This document shows positions 47,606 to 59,122 of a stretch of DNA of 64,000 bases, one piece after another. The notes below the pieces were generated by a model. The model did not search any database. It saw nothing but the letters and a program-made list of their open reading frames with translations, and was not told the origin of the DNA. The position numbers and the translations under genes were made by a program. Source of the stretch: Rhizobium sp. Root1334 (GTDB taxonomy: Bacteria > Pseudomonadota > Alphaproteobacteria > Rhizobiales > Rhizobiaceae); NCBI RefSeq assembly GCF_001426665.1, contig NZ_LMEY01000023.1, positions 221,035 through 285,034 of the forward strand. Direction: 5' to 3'. Position 1 is the first letter of the stretch; each line of letters starts with the position of its first letter.

Positions 47606-48376
47606 CTACATCCTGACCGTCATGCCGCCATCGACCGTCAGCACATGGCCGTTGACAAAGGATGCGGCGTCGCTGGCGAGGAACAGGGCGGCACCGGCGA
47701 TCTCGTCGGGCCGGCCCCAGCGCTGCGCCGGGATGCGCTGGCGAACGAACGGCATCAGGTCTTCGTCAGCGGCCATCGCTGCGTTGGTCTCGGTGGCAAA
47801 CCAGCCGGGTGCGATGGCGTTGCTGGTGATACCGGAGGGGCCGAATTCGACCGCCATCGAGCGCATCAGGCCGGTCAACCCCTGTTTGGCAAGGGGATAG
47901 ATCCCGTCGCCCGGCATCGCCACATAGCCGTTGATCGAGGTGATTGCGATCAACCGCCCGTACTCGTTCCGCTTCATGATTGCCGCCGCATCGCGCGATA
48001 GCGTGGTTGCGGCAATGAGGTCCGTCTGGATCAAGGTGAGAATGGCATCGTCGTCGAACTCGGCCAAAGGCCTGCGGTCGCGGGCGCCGACATTGTTGAC
48101 GAGAATATCGAGCCGTCCATGGCGTCGTTCAATACTGGCAAGCGCGTCTCGTTGCGCGGTACGGTCCGCGACGTCAAAAGCCATCGCCTCGGCGCTGCAA
48201 CCTGAGGCCCTGATCGAGTTGACCGCGCCTTCAAGCGTCGCAGCCGTGCGGCCATTGATGACGACATGTGCTCCGGCGTCTGCCAGCGCCCGGGCAATCT
48301 CCAGTCCCAGCCCGCGCCCGCCACCGGTGACAAGCGCTACACGGCTCTTGAGCGAAAATCTGTCGAATCTAGTCAT
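47606..48376 (-). CDS. SDR-family oxidoreductase (gluconate 5-dehydrogenase-like)
   Basis: A 256-residue short-chain dehydrogenase. NAD(P)-binding [15 protein letters not shown], the [10 protein letters not shown] segment, catalytic Y-x-x-x-K in [15 protein letters not shown] (note the YPLAK spacing), and the C-terminal [17 protein letters not shown] are seen. Gluconate/sorbose-type or 3-oxoacyl-ACP-type reductase; the substrate is not fixed by sequence. It faces recQ and is divergent from kbl. Confidence 0.9.
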   Translation of the reverse strand: MTRFDRFSLKSRVALVTGGGRGLGLEIARALADAGAHVVINGRTAATLEGAVNSIRASGCSAEAMAFDVADRTAQRDALASIERRHGRLDILVNNVGARDRRPLAEFDDDAILTLIQTDLIAATTLSRDAAAIMKRNEYGRLIAITSINGYVAMPGDGIYPLAKQGLTGLMRSMAVEFGPSGITSNAIAPGWFATETNAAMAADEDLMPFVRQRIPAQRWGRPDEIAGAALFLASDAASFVNGHVLTVDGGMTVRM

Positions 48377-48645
48377 GGCTTCCTCATCGCATTAAAAGCG
48401 TTGTCTATCGACATCAAAATAGTGGACTCAGTCAATTAATTTTTGCAGTTTTCCGTTTTTTGGTGCAGAAGCTCAAGGGCTGGGGTGGATAGCCTGTTTG
48501 AAACAGTCAAGTCGCAATCAGGCAAGACCCGGAACGATCCTGTCGTGCAAACGCCGCCCGCTGGCGCCGTCTTTCGCTGTCATATCAAACGGAATATGAT
48601 AGGAATTCATCGCAAACCGATCTCAGATCCTGGAAAGCGGCCTTC

Positions 48646-49833
48646 ATGACGTCAGCCTTCATCACTCACCTTTCCTCCGAACTCGAAGGGCTGAAATCCG
48701 CCGGGCTTTACAAGTCGGAGCGGGTGATCGTGTCCAAGCAGGCTGGCGAGATCGAGGTTGCGTCCGGTGCGAAGGTTTTGAACTTTTGCGCCAACAATTA
48801 TCTCGGGCTTGCCGACAATGCCGAGCTGATTGCGGCGGGCAAGCAGGCGCTCGACCGTTACGGCTACGGCATGGCCTCGGTCCGTTTCATCTGCGGCACC
48901 CAGGAAGAGCACAAGCAGCTTGAGGCGCGGATTTCGTCGTTTCTCGGACTGGAGGACACGATCCTCTATTCCTCCTGCTTCGATGCCAATGGCGGTCTGT
49001 TCGAGACGCTGCTCGGCGAAGAGGACGCGATCATTTCCGATGCGCTCAACCATGCCTCGATCATCGACGGCGTGCGGCTCTCCAAGGCCAAACGCTTCCG
49101 CTATGCCAACAACGATATGGCGGCGCTCGAAGAAGAGCTGAAGAAAGCCGAAGGCGCGCGTTTCAAGCTGATCGCCACCGACGGCGTCTTTTCGATGGAT
49201 GGCATCATCGCCAATCTGCAAGGGGTCTGCGATCTCGCCGACAAGTATGGCGCCATGGTGATGGTCGATGACAGCCATGCCGTCGGTTTCGTCGGCAAGC
49301 ATGGCCGCGGTTCGGCCGAATATTGCGGCGTCGAGGGAAGGGTGGATATCATCACCGGCACGCTCGGCAAGGCGCTTGGCGGCGCCTCAGGTGGCTATAC
49401 GTCGGCAAGACGTGAAGTGGTCGAGTGGCTGCGCCAGCGCTCGCGGCCCTATCTATTCTCCAACACGCTGGCGCCGGTGATTGCGGCTGCCTCGCTGAAA
49501 GTGTTCGACCTGATCGACAATGGCGACGCGCTGCGCTCGCGGCTTGAAGCCAATGCGACGCTGTTCCGCAGCGAAATGGGCAAGCTGGGCTTCACGCTCG
49601 CCGGTGAGGGTCATCCAATCATCCCGGTGATGCTCGGCGATGCGTCGCTGGCACAGGCTTTTGCTGCCAAGATGCTGGAAAAGGGCGTCTATGTCGTCGG
49701 CTTTTCCTTCCCCGTCGTGCCGAAAGGCCAGGCCCGCATCCGCACCCAGATGTCGGCGGCGCACAGCGAGGCGGATGTGCGCCGTGCAATCGCGGTGTTC
49801 GAAGAGGTTGGCCGCGAGCTGGGCGTGATTTGA
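48646..49833 (+). CDS. kbl: Glycine C-acetyltransferase (2-amino-3-ketobutyrate CoA ligase)
   Basis: A 395-residue PLP enzyme that cleaves 2-amino-3-ketobutyrate with CoA into glycine and acetyl-CoA, second step of threonine breakdown after Tdh. It has [12 protein letters not shown], the cofactor-phosphate [13 protein letters not shown] region, [15 protein letters not shown], and the Schiff-base lysine in [14 protein letters not shown]. It lies about 220 bases before tdh on the same strand, with a RIME element between them that could affect transcript continuity. Confidence 0.97.
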   Translation: MTSAFITHLSSELEGLKSAGLYKSERVIVSKQAGEIEVASGAKVLNFCANNYLGLADNAELIAAGKQALDRYGYGMASVRFICGTQEEHKQLEARISSFLGLEDTILYSSCFDANGGLFETLLGEEDAIISDALNHASIIDGVRLSKAKRFRYANNDMAALEEELKKAEGARFKLIATDGVFSMDGIIANLQGVCDLADKYGAMVMVDDSHAVGFVGKHGRGSAEYCGVEGRVDIITGTLGKALGGASGGYTSARREVVEWLRQRSRPYLFSNTLAPVIAAASLKVFDLIDNGDALRSRLEANATLFRSEMGKLGFTLAGEGHPIIPVMLGDASLAQAFAAKMLEKGVYVVGFSFPVVPKGQARIRTQMSAAHSEADVRRAIAVFEEVGRELGVI

Positions 49834-49847
49834 GGGCGTCTTTCTCC

Positions 49848-50006
49848 CTCTTCTCCCCAGCGGGGAGAAGATGTCCGAAGGACAGATGAGGGGGAGCGAT
49901 GCTTCGAGCGCAAGCGAGAGGCAAGTATCCGGGAATTGGAAGCGGTGCCGTGTCGGCCCCCTCATCCGCCCTACGGGCACCTTCTCCCCGCTGGGGAGAA
50001 GAGGGG
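49848..50006. repeat. RIME-type intergenic palindromic element (copy 3)
   Basis: Between kbl and tdh. CTTCTCCCCAGC/GGGGAGAAG at 49850-49870, a GTCC/GGAC mini-stem, AGATGAGGG, then CCCTCATCCGCC and CTTCTCCCC/GGGGAGAAG at 49981-50001. Both ends carry the same C-rich palindrome in mirror orientation, so the element is nearly symmetrical. Confidence 0.85.
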
Positions 50007-50052
50007 GATAGCAACGCCGGCGCAACCAAAAGATCAAAAGAAGGAATGCTGA

Positions 50053-51087
50053 ATGACAAACATGATGAAGGCGCTCGTCAAATCCAAAGCTGAAACCGGC
50101 CTGTGGATGGAGCATGTGCCGGTGCCGGTGCCCGGTCCCAACGATGTGCTGATCAAGGTGAAGAAATCGGCGATCTGCGGCACGGACGTGCATATCTGGA
50201 ACTGGGACCAGTGGGCACAGAAGACCATTCCCGTGCCGATGGTCGTCGGTCACGAATTCGTCGGCGTGATTGCGCAGATCGGATCGGCCGTCACCAAATA
50301 CCATGTCGGCGAGCGGGTATCGGGCGAGGGGCATATCGTTTGCGGCAAGTGCCGCAACTGCCGGGCGGGCCGCGGGCATCTGTGCCGCAACACGCTGGGC
50401 GTCGGCGTGCATCGCCCGGGTTCCTTCGGCGAATATGTCTGCATTCCCGAATACAATGTCGTTGCCATCCCCGACGAGGTGCCGGATGAGATCGCCGCGA
50501 TCTTCGACCCGTTCGGCAATGCCGTGCATACCGCACTCTCCTTCGATCTGGTGGGCGAGGATGTGCTTGTCACTGGCGCCGGCCCGATCGGCATCATGGG
50601 CGCGATGGTTGCCAAGCGCTCCGGCGCGCGCAAGGTCGTGATCACCGATATCAATCCAGTGCGGCTGGCGCTGGCCGAAAAGATGGGCATCGATTATGTC
50701 GTCGATGCGTCGAAGGAAAACCTCGCCGACGTGATGAAGCGGATCGGCATGACTGAGGGGTTCGATGTCGGGCTGGAAATGTCGGGTGCTGCCCCTGCCT
50801 TCCGCGACATGATCGACAAGATGAACAATGGCGGCAAGATTGCCATTCTCGGCATTGCGCCGACCGGCTTTGAGATCGACTGGAACAAGGTGATCTTCAA
50901 GATGCTCAACCTCAAGGGCATCTACGGCCGCGAAATGTTCGAGACCTGGTACAAGATGATTGCCTTCGTGCAAGGCGGCCTCGACCTGTCGCCGATCATC
51001 ACCCACCGCATCGGCATCGACGATTTCCGCGAGGGTTTCGAGGCGATGCGCTCCGGAAACTCAGGAAAGGTTGTCATGGACTGGTAG
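50053..51087 (+). CDS. tdh: L-threonine 3-dehydrogenase
   Basis: A 344-residue zinc NAD enzyme turning threonine into 2-amino-3-ketobutyrate, the substrate of Kbl. Catalytic zinc in [15 protein letters not shown] and GHEFVGVI, structural zinc cysteines [18 protein letters not shown]-binding [16 protein letters not shown], and C-terminal [11 protein letters not shown] are typical. ATG at 50053 has AAGGA eight bases upstream. It is downstream of kbl with an intervening RIME. Confidence 0.97.
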   Translation: MTNMMKALVKSKAETGLWMEHVPVPVPGPNDVLIKVKKSAICGTDVHIWNWDQWAQKTIPVPMVVGHEFVGVIAQIGSAVTKYHVGERVSGEGHIVCGKCRNCRAGRGHLCRNTLGVGVHRPGSFGEYVCIPEYNVVAIPDEVPDEIAAIFDPFGNAVHTALSFDLVGEDVLVTGAGPIGIMGAMVAKRSGARKVVITDINPVRLALAEKMGIDYVVDASKENLADVMKRIGMTEGFDVGLEMSGAAPAFRDMIDKMNNGGKIAILGIAPTGFEIDWNKVIFKMLNLKGIYGREMFETWYKMIAFVQGGLDLSPIITHRIGIDDFREGFEAMRSGNSGKVVMDW

Positions 51088-51126
51088 GGGCTTTCCCGCA
51101 CCGCGTTGACCCAGTGCGGGCCTGTT

Positions 51127-51678
51127 CTACTCTATGACTTCCCTTGGGTAGACGCCCCAGAGTTTCGTCTGGGCGACGTAACCGCTGAGCCGTGGCCGCT
51201 GGATGGCGACGTGGCACCAGGAGCCGCTACAGTCGATGATCGTCACAATCACGCCCGGTTGCATGAGGGCGGTGACCTTAGGGGACTGGCCCGGGCTGCG
51301 CTGCAGGCTGGCGCCCTCCTTCAGCCATGGTGCGATCATGGCGGTACGCTGGCCCGACAGAAGGGCCGCGTGCATCCAGCCGGATGATCCATCGTGATCG
51401 CGCACCAGCCGCCAGTTGCCCCATTCCTCGATCAGTTCCATCGGCAGGCCTGCGGCCATGTAGACGAACCGCACCGCATAATCGGTGGAAGGGCCAACGC
51501 GCATGCGCGCATTGTCGCTCTTCAGCGAGACGAAACGCGGCAGTTTCAGCCCCGTCACACGGCCGGTATTGCGGCCGGGCGCCGCGATGGTGTCGCCCGA
51601 CGCTACCTGCGTGGTCGCTGCCACTGCCGGCTGCGCCATCGCTGCACAGGCGGCAAGAAACACGATGGCAGCCTTCAT
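51127..51678 (-). CDS. Secreted SH3-domain protein
   Basis: About 183 residues from ATG 51678, with a signal peptide ending near AVAATT (about residue 20). Two SH3b-like modules follow: first SDNARMRVGPSTDYAVRFVY (the N-x-R-x-G-P-S typical of bacterial SH3_4) and second around GASLQRSPGQSPKVTALMQP. The aromatic rich ends (EEWGNWRLVRD, IDCSGSWCHVAI) fit. A periplasmic peptidoglycan-binding role is usual for this family. Convergent with tdh. Confidence 0.85.
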   Translation of the reverse strand: MKAAIVFLAACAAMAQPAVAATTQVASGDTIAAPGRNTGRVTGLKLPRFVSLKSDNARMRVGPSTDYAVRFVYMAAGLPMELIEEWGNWRLVRDHDGSSGWMHAALLSGQRTAMIAPWLKEGASLQRSPGQSPKVTALMQPGVIVTIIDCSGSWCHVAIQRPRLSGYVAQTKLWGVYPREVIE

Positions 51679-51724
51679 CTGTCCCGTCTCCGGCCCCTGA
51701 CTGTATCTGCCGTCGGTAGCCTGT

Positions 51725-52219
51725 TCATTGGCATGCACTTGCCCTTTTCAGCGCGGCCGTGATGCCATCAAGCGAAAAGGCGTATTGGGTATCGGTGCCG
51801 CGGCTGGAGGTTGCCTGAAGCGTCAGCGTGGCTCCGGACTTCATGGCGGCGACCAGCGCGTTGTCGCGGGTTTCGCGGATCGGCCATGCGACGTTTCCGC
51901 GCGGGGTCAGGGTAAAGACGTCGTTGCCGACCTTGACCGTGACCTCGGACCCGGCCTTCAGGGTATATCCCATCTGGGCCTGCGGCATGTAACCGCCGGC
52001 ACCTTTTGGCGCGACCAGCAGGAAGTTGTTGCCATGGTTGACCCCGGCCGGCTCCATGTCGCGTGGCATGGTCAGCGCGTAGCAGGCGGTCTTGCCGTTA
52101 TCGGCGTAGGAATAGACACCCCAGTGGCCGAAAGTCTTGACCATCACCGGCTGCGCCTGGGCTGGAAGGATGGTGCTGGCTAGGGCCAGGGCGGCGAGGA
52201 TATGCCGGTTGAAGGACAT
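51725..52219 (-). CDS. Invasion-associated locus B (IalB)-family periplasmic protein
   Basis: A 164-residue secreted protein with a signal peptide ending near AQAQPV (about residue 23). The mature part WGVYSYADNGKTACYALTMP and MGYTLKAGSEVTVKVGNDVF matches the IalB/DUF1176-like fold, with a disulfide pair likely from the internal Cys and the C-terminal SACQ. The family name comes from Bartonella invasion; in free-living rhizobia it is a general envelope protein. Its 3' end lies 47 bases upstream of the SH3 gene start, so both may be one transcript. Confidence 0.82.
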   Translation of the reverse strand: MSFNRHILAALALASTILPAQAQPVMVKTFGHWGVYSYADNGKTACYALTMPRDMEPAGVNHGNNFLLVAPKGAGGYMPQAQMGYTLKAGSEVTVKVGNDVFTLTPRGNVAWPIRETRDNALVAAMKSGATLTLQATSSRGTDTQYAFSLDGITAALKRASACQ

Positions 52220-52487
52220 CTGATCTCCGTCGTTAAGGGGGAATGGGCCTGTCTGGCAGGCGCTCAATGCGTCCTTAATGAAAGGGCCGAAGGGTTATCA
52301 AAAGGTAAATTTCGTCCCGCAGGAAGCCGCATGCGGCCGCTTGAGACATGCCGGATGGGCGTGGGCGTCACCGTTCTTAAGGGCATCCGGGGAGGTCCGC
52401 TCACCCCATCAAAACCTGTTCACGTTTCCGTTAAGTGGGTTCCATTGGCTGCTTGCGCATGGCAATCCCATGGCCTTGGACAAGCAG

Positions 52488-53201
52488 ATGAGGTTTCCCC
52501 GATTGATTGATTTGAATGTGTCCCGCCGAACCTTCCTTCAGGCGGGCGGCGCCTTTGCAGCGCTCGGTCTTGCCGGTTGCGCCACCACGGCACAGCCCGT
52601 CGCCGTGCCGGTCAAGGCCGAACCCATCGTGCTGCCGACCGCCGAAAGCGAGATGTACAGCGCCCGGCCGGAGGAGCAGTTTCCGCTGCCGGCTGTTCCG
52701 TACCAGAAGATTCCAGTGCGCTTCCGCCGCCAGTGGGTCGACAACACGACCGGCGAGCGTCCCGGCACGTTGGTCGTCGATACCGCCAATCATTTTCTCT
52801 ACCTCACCTATGAAAACGGCAAGGCGATGCGTTACGGCGTCGGACTTGGCCGTGCGGGCTTCGAGTGGTCGGGCCGCGGTGTCATCCAGTACAAGCGCAA
52901 ATGGCCGCGCTGGACGCCGCCCGACGAGATGGTGGCGCGCCGCCCCGATCTCGAACCCTACAGCATTGCCAATGGCGGAATGGACCCGGGCCTGAAAAAT
53001 CCGCTGGGCGCTCGCGCTCTTTATATCTTCAAGGACGGCGTCGACACGATCTACCGCATCCATGGATCGCCGGAATGGTGGACGATCGGCAAATCGGTGT
53101 CATCCGGCTGTGTGCGCATGCTCAATCAGGATGTGATCGATCTTCATAGCCGGGTGCCCAACCGGACAGAAATCCTGGTCACCGGCACGGCGATGGGCTA
53201 G
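52488..53201 (+). CDS. L,D-transpeptidase (YkuD), lipoprotein-like
   Basis: About 237 residues from ATG 52488 (GGAC upstream; ATG 52470 possible). The N-terminus has a twin-arginine-like SRRTFLQ followed by a hydrophobic stretch and LAGC, a lipobox, at about residues 27-31, so it is probably a lipoprotein. The YkuD catalytic motif is IHGSPEWWTIGKSVSSGCVRM (HG...S-x-G-C). It would make 3-3 peptidoglycan cross-links or attach proteins. A longer frame to 52278 is rejected. Divergent from ialB. Confidence 0.88.
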   Translation: MRFPRLIDLNVSRRTFLQAGGAFAALGLAGCATTAQPVAVPVKAEPIVLPTAESEMYSARPEEQFPLPAVPYQKIPVRFRRQWVDNTTGERPGTLVVDTANHFLYLTYENGKAMRYGVGLGRAGFEWSGRGVIQYKRKWPRWTPPDEMVARRPDLEPYSIANGGMDPGLKNPLGARALYIFKDGVDTIYRIHGSPEWWTIGKSVSSGCVRMLNQDVIDLHSRVPNRTEILVTGTAMG

Positions 53202-53308
53202 CCGCGCACGGCCCTGGCACGTGTGCCTTTTTGGGTGGCGATGCAGGCAAGACCTTGACATTGCCACCCGCAACATCATCTCTCAAGCAGCAGGCTTGGG
53301 AGGGTTTG

Positions 53309-53653
53309 ATGATCTATTCTGGAAGTTGCCATTGCGGTGCCATCGCCTTTGAAGTCGAGGCCGATATCACGCAGGCGATGGACTGCAACTGTTCGATGTG
53401 CCGCCGCCGCGGCGGTCTTCTCGCCTTCGTGCCGCGTGAAAATTTCAGGCTGCAGACACCGCAGTCGGCGGTATCCACCTATCAGTTCAACAAGCACGTC
53501 ATCCAGCATCATTTCTGTGCCACTTGTGGAATTGCGCCCTATGCCGAGGGCGAGAGCAAGACCGGCGCGATGACGGCGGTCAATGTCCGCTGCCTGCCGG
53601 ATGTCGATCTCGAAACCCTGACGATCACCAAGGTCGACGGGCGAAGTTTTTGA
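53309..53653 (+). CDS. GFA (glutathione-dependent formaldehyde-activating-like) protein
   Basis: A 114-residue zinc-binding protein. Cysteine pairs C-x-C in SGSCHCGAIAFEVEA, CNCSMCRRRGG, and CATCGIAPYAEG supply the zinc ligands of the GFA/CENP-V fold. Members are called S-(hydroxymethyl)glutathione synthase, but most are of unknown function. ATG at 53309 follows GGGAGGGT. A hairpin with a T-run follows after 100 bases. Confidence 0.87.
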   Translation: MIYSGSCHCGAIAFEVEADITQAMDCNCSMCRRRGGLLAFVPRENFRLQTPQSAVSTYQFNKHVIQHHFCATCGIAPYAEGESKTGAMTAVNVRCLPDVDLETLTITKVDGRSF

Positions 53654-53756
53654 TGCGGGAGGAAAGCATGAAGGGTTGAAGCCGGGCCTCATCTGCAAGC
53701 GGAGATTCCTTTGGCTCTTGTCTTTCCATCAACAGTTCCTACATTTCGGCCATGGA

Positions 53757-53796
53757 ACTGAATCTTTGAAGCACTCTGCTAGATTCAGTCTTTTTT
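53757..53796 (+). terminator. Intrinsic terminator between GFA gene and rpoD
   Basis: ACTGAATCT (53757-53765) and AGATTCAGT (53781-53789) form a perfect 9-bp stem with an inner AGCA/TGCT stem in the loop, followed by C and six T residues. It should separate the GFA gene from rpoD. Confidence 0.82.
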
Positions 53797-54103
53797 GCCG
53801 ATTTGAACGGTTTTTCACCGGAAATGCTTGACGGGACCGAAAATTGTGGGAATCACCATTTCTAATACAGTGGGTGAAATAGGTACGGCGGACAGATCCA
53901 TCATGCATGTGATGCCAGAACGGCGCTGCTGTCGCAGTTCGCCGGTTTAACTGCGGTGAGTGGCGTGGTTAATCAGGAATTAAAGATCATCCCGTTACGT
54001 CAGGGGTAATGATTCGCGGTGGGAGCGATTGACGCACCCGAGCTACGAAAAAGTTTTGCACCGCGCACGCGTTGAGTGCTGTCCAAGGAAAGCGACGATA
54101 TAA
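53797..54103 (+). other. rpoD upstream region
   Basis: About 300 bases without a gene. A CTTGAC that matches the rhizobial -35 lies near 53827, but no convincing -10 follows at 16-19 bases, so the rpoD promoter is not pinpointed. The rest is an unstructured leader; the longest antisense frame here runs against rpoD and is rejected. Confidence 0.4.
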
Positions 54104-56155
<2,052 letters not shown>

Positions 56156-56185
56156 GAACGAACTCCTTTCGATTGAACAAGTGGA

Positions 56186-56215
56186 ACCCGGTCAGTGAAA
56201 ACTGGCCGGGTTTTT
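56186..56215 (+). terminator. Intrinsic terminator of rpoD
   Basis: CCCGGTCAGT and ACTGGCCGGG form a 10-bp stem (one G-T pair) around a GAAA loop, followed by TTTTT and CG. It lies about 30 bases past the rpoD stop. Confidence 0.92.
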
Positions 56216-56451
56216 CGTTGGGCGGCCGGAGTTTACCGCGTGCGCCCCTCCGCGCTCACAGCCTTTCCTTGTCTGTTTGAGCCGCCGAGACTATAATTTA
56301 GTAATCGCTAAAACTTCTGAGCTGTCATCGTACGCGTTCTGTTGACTGAGATCGGCTGTCCGCTTTGCCGGATAGTGTGTCCGATGAGGCGGGAGGCGGA
56401 GGCATCAATCGCGGCGCCATCTTCAAGGTCGTGCCGTATGGGAGGTGTGCT

Positions 56452-56745
56452 ATGACCATGTATATCGTGTTGATCAACTGGACAGAGCAGGGTGTCAAGA
56501 ACGTGCGCGAGTCGCCCAAGCGTCTCGACGCGGCAAAGAAGCTGCTGAAGGATATGGGGGGCTCGTTCAGGGAGTTCTATCTGACCATGGGCGATCACGA
56601 TATGGTGGCGGTGTGTGAAGCGCCTGATGATGCGGTGATGGCGCGGTTTGCGCTTTCACTCGGAACGGGTGGTAATGTGCGCACCAAGACATTGAAGGCA
56701 TTCCCGGAAGCCGCCTACCGGGAACTGATCAGTTCGCTTGGATAG
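56452..56745 (+). CDS. GYD-domain protein
   Basis: A 97-residue protein of the GYD family. MTMYIVLINWTEQGVKNVRE and GSFREFYLTMGDHDMVAVCE contain the family's F-x-L-T-M-G-x-x-D pattern (in place of G-Y-D, here G-D-H-D), ending LKAFPEAAYRELI. Small dimeric ferredoxin-like fold, role unknown. ATG at 56452 follows GGGAGGTGTGCT. Stands alone. Confidence 0.85.
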   Translation: MTMYIVLINWTEQGVKNVRESPKRLDAAKKLLKDMGGSFREFYLTMGDHDMVAVCEAPDDAVMARFALSLGTGGNVRTKTLKAFPEAAYRELISSLG

Positions 56746-56876
56746 AGGCGCGCAATCAGGCTGAGCGGGCTAAACCGGTCAGGGCATCCGTTTGGGGGGC
56801 CGCATCCTCTTGATTCTTTCTCGTTGCGGCCCAATGTGAAGGGAGCAAAACTCGCTTCAAACGCTTGGAGTTTTTC

Positions 56877-57248
56877 ATGCTCGACAAGCCTGCCAAAATA
56901 CCCGGTCCGGATCACCCTATTGTCATCGCGCCCAATCCCGGCCGTGTCGTTGTCCGGTTGGGCGATATCGTCGTTGCCGACAGCCGCCATGCCCTGACAT
57001 TGCGTGAGGCGTCCTACCCGGCGGTGCAGTACATTCCCCGTGCCGATGTCGACATGGCGCGGCTGCAGCGAACGGACCATGCCACCTATTGCCCCTACAA
57101 GGGGAATGCGTCCTATTTCAGCATGACCGAGGGTGGCCCCAGGCTCGAGAATGCCGTCTGGTCGTATGAAGCGCCGTATGATGCCGTCGCCGTCATCCGC
57201 GATCACCTGGCGTTCTACCCCGATCGCTTCGTGATCACGGACGCTTGA
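56877..57248 (+). CDS. DUF427 protein
   Basis: A 123-residue protein. The conserved VVRLGDIVVADSRHALTLRE, AVQYIPRADVDMARL, TYCPYKGNASYFSM (the CPYKG block) and YEAPYDAVAVIRDHLAFYPD identify the DUF427/'nucleotidyltransferase-related' family, of unknown function. ATG at 56877 has GGAG upstream. No neighbours suggest a pathway. Confidence 0.9.
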   Translation: MLDKPAKIPGPDHPIVIAPNPGRVVVRLGDIVVADSRHALTLREASYPAVQYIPRADVDMARLQRTDHATYCPYKGNASYFSMTEGGPRLENAVWSYEAPYDAVAVIRDHLAFYPDRFVITDA

Positions 57249-57375
57249 ACGCTTATCCACCACGCTAGGAACAGCGTTGCGCGCATGCTAGGAAGAAAGG
57301 GGCTCGCCCCTGGTCTGCCTGTCCCCATTTCCCGCCGGTCACGATCCGGTCAGTATCCGGTTCTAATCACCATCC

Positions 57376-58581
57376 ATGCAGCAGAATTCGGAAAAATGGT
57401 GGGGCACATTCAAGGCGGGGCTGCTTGCTTCCGCCGCCCTCCATGTCGTTGCCGCTGCGTTTCTGATCTTCGATATGCCGGTGATACCGCCACAGCCTGA
57501 AGAGCAGGAAGTGGTCAAGGTCGAGATGGTGCCCGAACCGGAGAAGAAACCGGAGCCTGAGAAGAAGCCGGAACCTGAAAAAAAGCCGGAGCCTGAGAAG
57601 AAACCTGAACCGGAGACGAAACCGGAACCGAAACCGGAGCCAGCGGAAGAGGTCAAGCCGGTGGAAAAACCGGTAGATAAGGCCGAGGAGAAACCGGCGG
57701 AAAAAGCTGAGCCACAGGCAGCAGACAAACCTGCGGCAGGGCAGGCGGATGCGCAGAAGGCTCCAGCCGGGAAAACGGAAGTCCAGAAGGCCGAAGCAGA
57801 GAAAGCTGCAGCACAGCCGCAAGCCTTGGAATCGGCCGCCAGGGAGGGGGGGGAAGAAGCAGGTGGCGACCGTCCTTCGGAACCGGAAAAACAAGCCGAG
57901 CTCGAACCACGCGCCGAGCGCGCGGCTCCACTTACGAGCGAGCAGGCGCCGGACGAGATTGAGCCGCAATTGCGCAAGCCCTTGGATACGCCTGCCGAGA
58001 CGGCGGCCGCTGCCAAGCTGCCGGAGCTCGATCTGCCCGAGGCGGCCAATGCCAACCCGCTGCTCAACGAAGGCGAAGCCCTGATCGAGAGGGTACCGAT
58101 CCCGCAGGTCAAGCCGCAAGACCGGCCGGTGGATGCCGCCGTGTCCGATCCGCAGAAGCTGGCGTCGGCTGATGGCGCTGACAAAAGACCCAGCCGTCCG
58201 CCCGCCGAGTTGAAGCGTGCAAAGGAACTCTATTCCGCCGATACGTTGTCCGATCCGCGTGTCCGTCAGGCGCTCGGGAAGCTGCCACGGGATCGGCGGA
58301 TCGTGCAGATGTGCATGATCGAGACGCTGGAGCAGGTGCGCCGCACCCGGGAGGATACCGTCCCGCAGGGGCTGTTCTTCGATCCGCGCAATGGTTCGCC
58401 CATCGCAGGCCAGGTGATGACGGCCAATGGCGCTGCCTATAAGACCGCGCAGGGCTGGATCGATGTCGATTTCAAATGCACCGTCAACGCGGAAGCCGAC
58501 GGCATCACTGCGTTCAGTTTCGCGGTCGGCGGCTCGGTTCCAAAAAGCCAATGGCAGGCGCGGCGGTTCCCGAGGAATTGA
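57376..58581 (+). CDS. DUF930-domain TonB-like inner-membrane protein
   Basis: A 401-residue protein. One membrane helix at about 15-32 (LLASAALHVVAAAFLIF) is followed by a long proline/glutamate/lysine region (about 45-150) built from P-E-P-E-K-K repeats, the last a TonB-style spacer across the periplasm. The C-terminal DUF930 domain (about 275-400) has two cysteines in IVQMCMIETLEQVRR and DFKCTVNAEADGI. Role unknown; the architecture suggests energy or signal transfer or an envelope tether. Start ATG at 57376. Confidence 0.85.
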   Translation: MQQNSEKWWGTFKAGLLASAALHVVAAAFLIFDMPVIPPQPEEQEVVKVEMVPEPEKKPEPEKKPEPEKKPEPEKKPEPETKPEPKPEPAEEVKPVEKPVDKAEEKPAEKAEPQAADKPAAGQADAQKAPAGKTEVQKAEAEKAAAQPQALESAAREGGEEAGGDRPSEPEKQAELEPRAERAAPLTSEQAPDEIEPQLRKPLDTPAETAAAAKLPELDLPEAANANPLLNEGEALIERVPIPQVKPQDRPVDAAVSDPQKLASADGADKRPSRPPAELKRAKELYSADTLSDPRVRQALGKLPRDRRIVQMCMIETLEQVRRTREDTVPQGLFFDPRNGSPIAGQVMTANGAAYKTAQGWIDVDFKCTVNAEADGITAFSFAVGGSVPKSQWQARRFPRN

Positions 58582-58602
58582 GCCGCCACGCCCATTGCTG
58601 GA

Positions 58603-59064
58603 TTACTTGTAGAAGCCTTCCCGCAGGTTGATGCCGTGCTCCAGCCAGGCCTTCATGGCGCAGAGCGCGCCGGTCCAGCCCTCGCAATTGCCGTAGGAGC
58701 CTTTCAGCCCGCCCGGCGTCTGGCGCCAGCCTTCCTCGGCAATCGTCACCAGTGTGCGGCCATCGTCGGTGGGCTCGAACAGCATGGTGACGGTGGTGTC
58801 GTATTTGGGTGTGTCTGAGCCCGGTCCTTCATAGGCAACCCATTGGAAGACGATCTTCTGGTCTTTCATCACCTCGATGACCTTGACCGGGAAGGCGCCA
58901 GGAAAATCGTGGAAATCCCAGGTGACGGTGGCTCCCGTTTCAAGTCTGCCCTTGGCGCCGCCGGTGGTAAAATAGCGCGACAGCTGTGCCGGATTGACCA
59001 CCGCCTCGAAAACCTCCGAGACCGGCTTGGCGATGCGTCCGGCGACCCTGAATTTTAGCTCCAT
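58603..59064 (-). CDS. AHSA1/SRPBCC-family protein
   Basis: A 153-residue START-fold protein: FRVAGRIAKPVSEVFEAVVN, QLSRYFTTGGAKGRL, WDFHDFPGAFPVKVIEVMKD, TLVTIAEEGWRQTPG and GWTGALCAMKAWLEHG are the AHSA1-domain blocks. It is divergent from an ArsR gene; this AHSA1-ArsR pair is a well-known rhizobial/actinobacterial arrangement. Ligand unknown. ATG at 59064. Confidence 0.9.
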   Translation of the reverse strand: MELKFRVAGRIAKPVSEVFEAVVNPAQLSRYFTTGGAKGRLETGATVTWDFHDFPGAFPVKVIEVMKDQKIVFQWVAYEGPGSDTPKYDTTVTMLFEPTDDGRTLVTIAEEGWRQTPGGLKGSYGNCEGWTGALCAMKAWLEHGINLREGFYK

Positions 59065-59122
59065 GTTTTTTCCTCCTGCCTTTATACTTGCTCCGACTCT
59101 TATTATGTTATAAAAAAACAAC

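Noticed and set aside
48443..48649. 68-codon frame upstream of kbl
   Set aside because: Non-ATG start and low-complexity composition; it lies in the kbl leader. I saw a weak TATCA/TGATA repeat there but nothing firm.
53827..53860. rpoD promoter at the CTTGAC near 53827
   Set aside because: The -35 is consensus but no acceptable -10 lies 16-19 bases downstream.
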